From NCBI GenBank assembly GCA_014549065.1, contig JACDOX010000058.1:124001-188000 (forward strand): a stretch of DNA of 64,000 bases, in the 5' to 3' direction. How positions within the stretch are numbered: position 1 is the first letter of the stretch; every line of letters begins with the position of its first letter. Source of the DNA: Cardinalis cardinalis (taxonomy: Eukaryota; Chordata; Aves; Passeriformes; Cardinalidae). The notes below the pieces were generated by a model. It made no database searches and had not been told where the DNA came from. It saw only the letters and a list, made by a program, of their open reading frames with translations. This document shows, in pieces, positions 62,401 through 64,000 of this stretch. Both the position numbers and the translations under genes were made by a program.

Positions 62401-64000
62401 TAGCCACTTATACAAGAGATAACAGCATCTTTATTACCAGAGATGGGGGACAGCCAGAGAACTGAGAAGCCAGACTAGGACACAAGTATTCTTCTAGTTT
62501 AGGGAACTTTCTTAGTGGAATTTTGATTTCAAACTTGAGCATGCTTGGGAAAATGGACTACAAACTTTATTCACACGTATCTTTTCATTACTTAGACAAA
62601 TTGTTTACTGGCTGAAGCAGTACCAATTTCAACAGCTCACTATTCTATGCAAAAATATTTACCTTATAATTTCTCTTATTGCTCAATTTAAAACATTATG
62701 TCTGAGGGAAGGAAATGAAAATTGTGTGTGCACTTTTATAGCATACCACATGAAGATTCTGAGAAAACTAAAGAAATATTAGAGTTAATCATAATTTAAT
62801 TATATCATTCAGTGTAACCATCTGTTGTAAGAAAATGACCTGACAGCAAAGAAAGCAGAGCTGGCAGGCCAGACTGCATGTAGACAATAAATCATTTGAC
62901 AAATCCGCTTTCATTCCTTTTTGCTAACTAATCTGTGTAACAGCTCTGCTGAGTTACTGGATCTTACAAAGATATTACTGGTTCCCAACAANCACACATG
63001 GCTGCTAATGCAGTGAGAGAAAGGTTACCATTTACCTAAGGGCAAACTAAATCCAGCTTTATTGACATGCACTGGTAAATGCTTTGGAGATCAGTGGGAA
63101 ATTAAAGACACAGAACTATTAAAGGAACATCAACAAACTTGAAGAAGTATCTGAAATATATTCCTTTTCCCTGTTGAGCTGTTAGGATTTTACAANCATA
63201 AAGAGTAGACAAGATATTTGTAGCCAAAATAATTAATACATTTTATTTTAATAGACTAAGAGACTAAGGGAGAATGAAGTTAAATGCTAGGACTGTGGTA
63301 GAAGCTTAAAGGTACATGAAAAGCAAAGGTCACAAAAATGACAGTGGCCATGGCTGAGGATTTCACTACAGGTGCCAGACTTGTAAGCTCACAGAGGGAC
63401 AATGCAGTGGGACTGGGGCTANTGGCAGCTGCATCCATGGTCTGGAAGTGATCAAATGAGCTTGTGCCTNAATTTCACTCATAAGCTAAACCGCTGGTCT
63501 GCTGGGTGTCAAACTCCAGCACCTCAGTTCACTTCTCCTTTCTATACGCTTAGTTTAAGAGTTAAGAGTGACTCTGATGCCACCTTTCCCTCTGTCAGAG
63601 AGGAGCAGTACCAGCTGTGCTGGGACCAGGNCTGTCCTAATGTCAGCCAGGCATGTGTTCACACCCTGTGCAGCCTCTCCAGGCTGTGCTTCTCCACCCA
63701 CTGGGCTTTGATGGATCCCACTAAGCCCATTTTTCATTGCCTTGGACTCGCTGTCAATGAATCATTTCCTTTTAGCATCTGCCTACTGTTTGGGCTTTGT
63801 GTGCACACTGGAGCTGTCAGCTGCTGCACCAGCAGCTTTCACCACCAGCCTCCCTCTGCTGAGGCTACTTNGGGTACTGCTATGCTCATCCAAGAGGACT
63901 GAGAGCTGCTGCGGAATTCTGTGTATTCTCAGCGCTTCTGGCCATCTCCCATGCACATTACCACACTGCATTGCTGTTTTTCCTGTGTATTTGTCTTGCC
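59415..64000. other. Unassigned non-coding DNA
   Basis: No gene or repeat family recognised. GC is somewhat higher at 60050-60480 and 63400-63900. The longest frame in the window, 63402-63902 plus (166 codons, four N-containing codons), shows no domain; its cysteine and serine content reflects local composition. 62820-62960 looks like unique conserved-type DNA but cannot be called. Confidence 0.5.

Noticed and set aside
63402..63902. Longest open frame, 166 codons
   Set aside because: Contains several N codons, overlaps frames on the other strand, and has no recognisable domain, signal peptide or splice context.
1..64000. CRISPR arrays, tRNA or rRNA genes, prokaryotic operons
   Set aside because: No regularly spaced repeats with unique spacers, no cloverleaf or ribosomal sequence noticed, and the repeats are those of a bird genome.

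Overview
The window looks like a gene-poor stretch of a bird nuclear genome, most likely a songbird. The evidence is several CR1 LINE fragments of avian type (3' ends built of repeated ATTCTGTGATTCTATG-like octamers) and several retroviral LTRs of families I recall from passerine genomes. I saw no open reading frame that reads as a cellular protein, no rRNA or tRNA, no CRISPR array and no bacterial-style operon. About 150 isolated single N bases are scattered through it, as in a draft vertebrate assembly. It is intergenic or deep intronic DNA; from sequence alone I cannot say which.

Layout. 1-3.2 kb: unassigned AT-rich DNA. 3.19-3.76 kb: a solo LTR flanked by a 5-bp target duplication (gattc). 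4.45-4.51 kb: a pure hexanucleotide repeat. 5.1-5.6 kb: unique AT-rich DNA resembling a conserved regulatory element, with a perfect palindrome over a PBX/MEIS-like site. 13.07-13.17 kb: a second hexanucleotide repeat. 14.1-14.7 kb: two minus-strand CR1 tails. 23.2-24.4 kb: the longest CR1, plus strand, with a decayed reverse transcriptase C-terminal half. 28.42-28.81 kb: a solo LTR with a 6-bp duplication (tggatc). 29.0-29.2 kb: a CR1 tail. 30.85-31.88 kb: a 1-kb LTR on the minus strand with a 5-bp duplication (actgg). 41.0 and 47.2 kb: CR1 tails. 48.2-50.5 kb: three LTRs nested inside one another, each with its own target duplication. 53.7-55.9 kb: a very old CR1/L3-type LINE, minus strand, split by a younger CR1. 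56.7-57.3 and 59.3-59.4 kb: two more CR1 fragments. The remaining stretches hold nothing I can name.

No genes work together here. The window's content is its insertion history: old CR1 LINEs, younger CR1 copies landing in them, then retroviral insertions of at least three integration types (4-, 5- and 6-bp duplications). All are now reduced to solo LTRs, with no gag, pol or env left that I could see. No undescribed system of genes was found. The items most worth a second look are the triple-nested LTR, the LINE-in-LINE insertion, and a few palindromic candidate regulatory sites in otherwise unique DNA.
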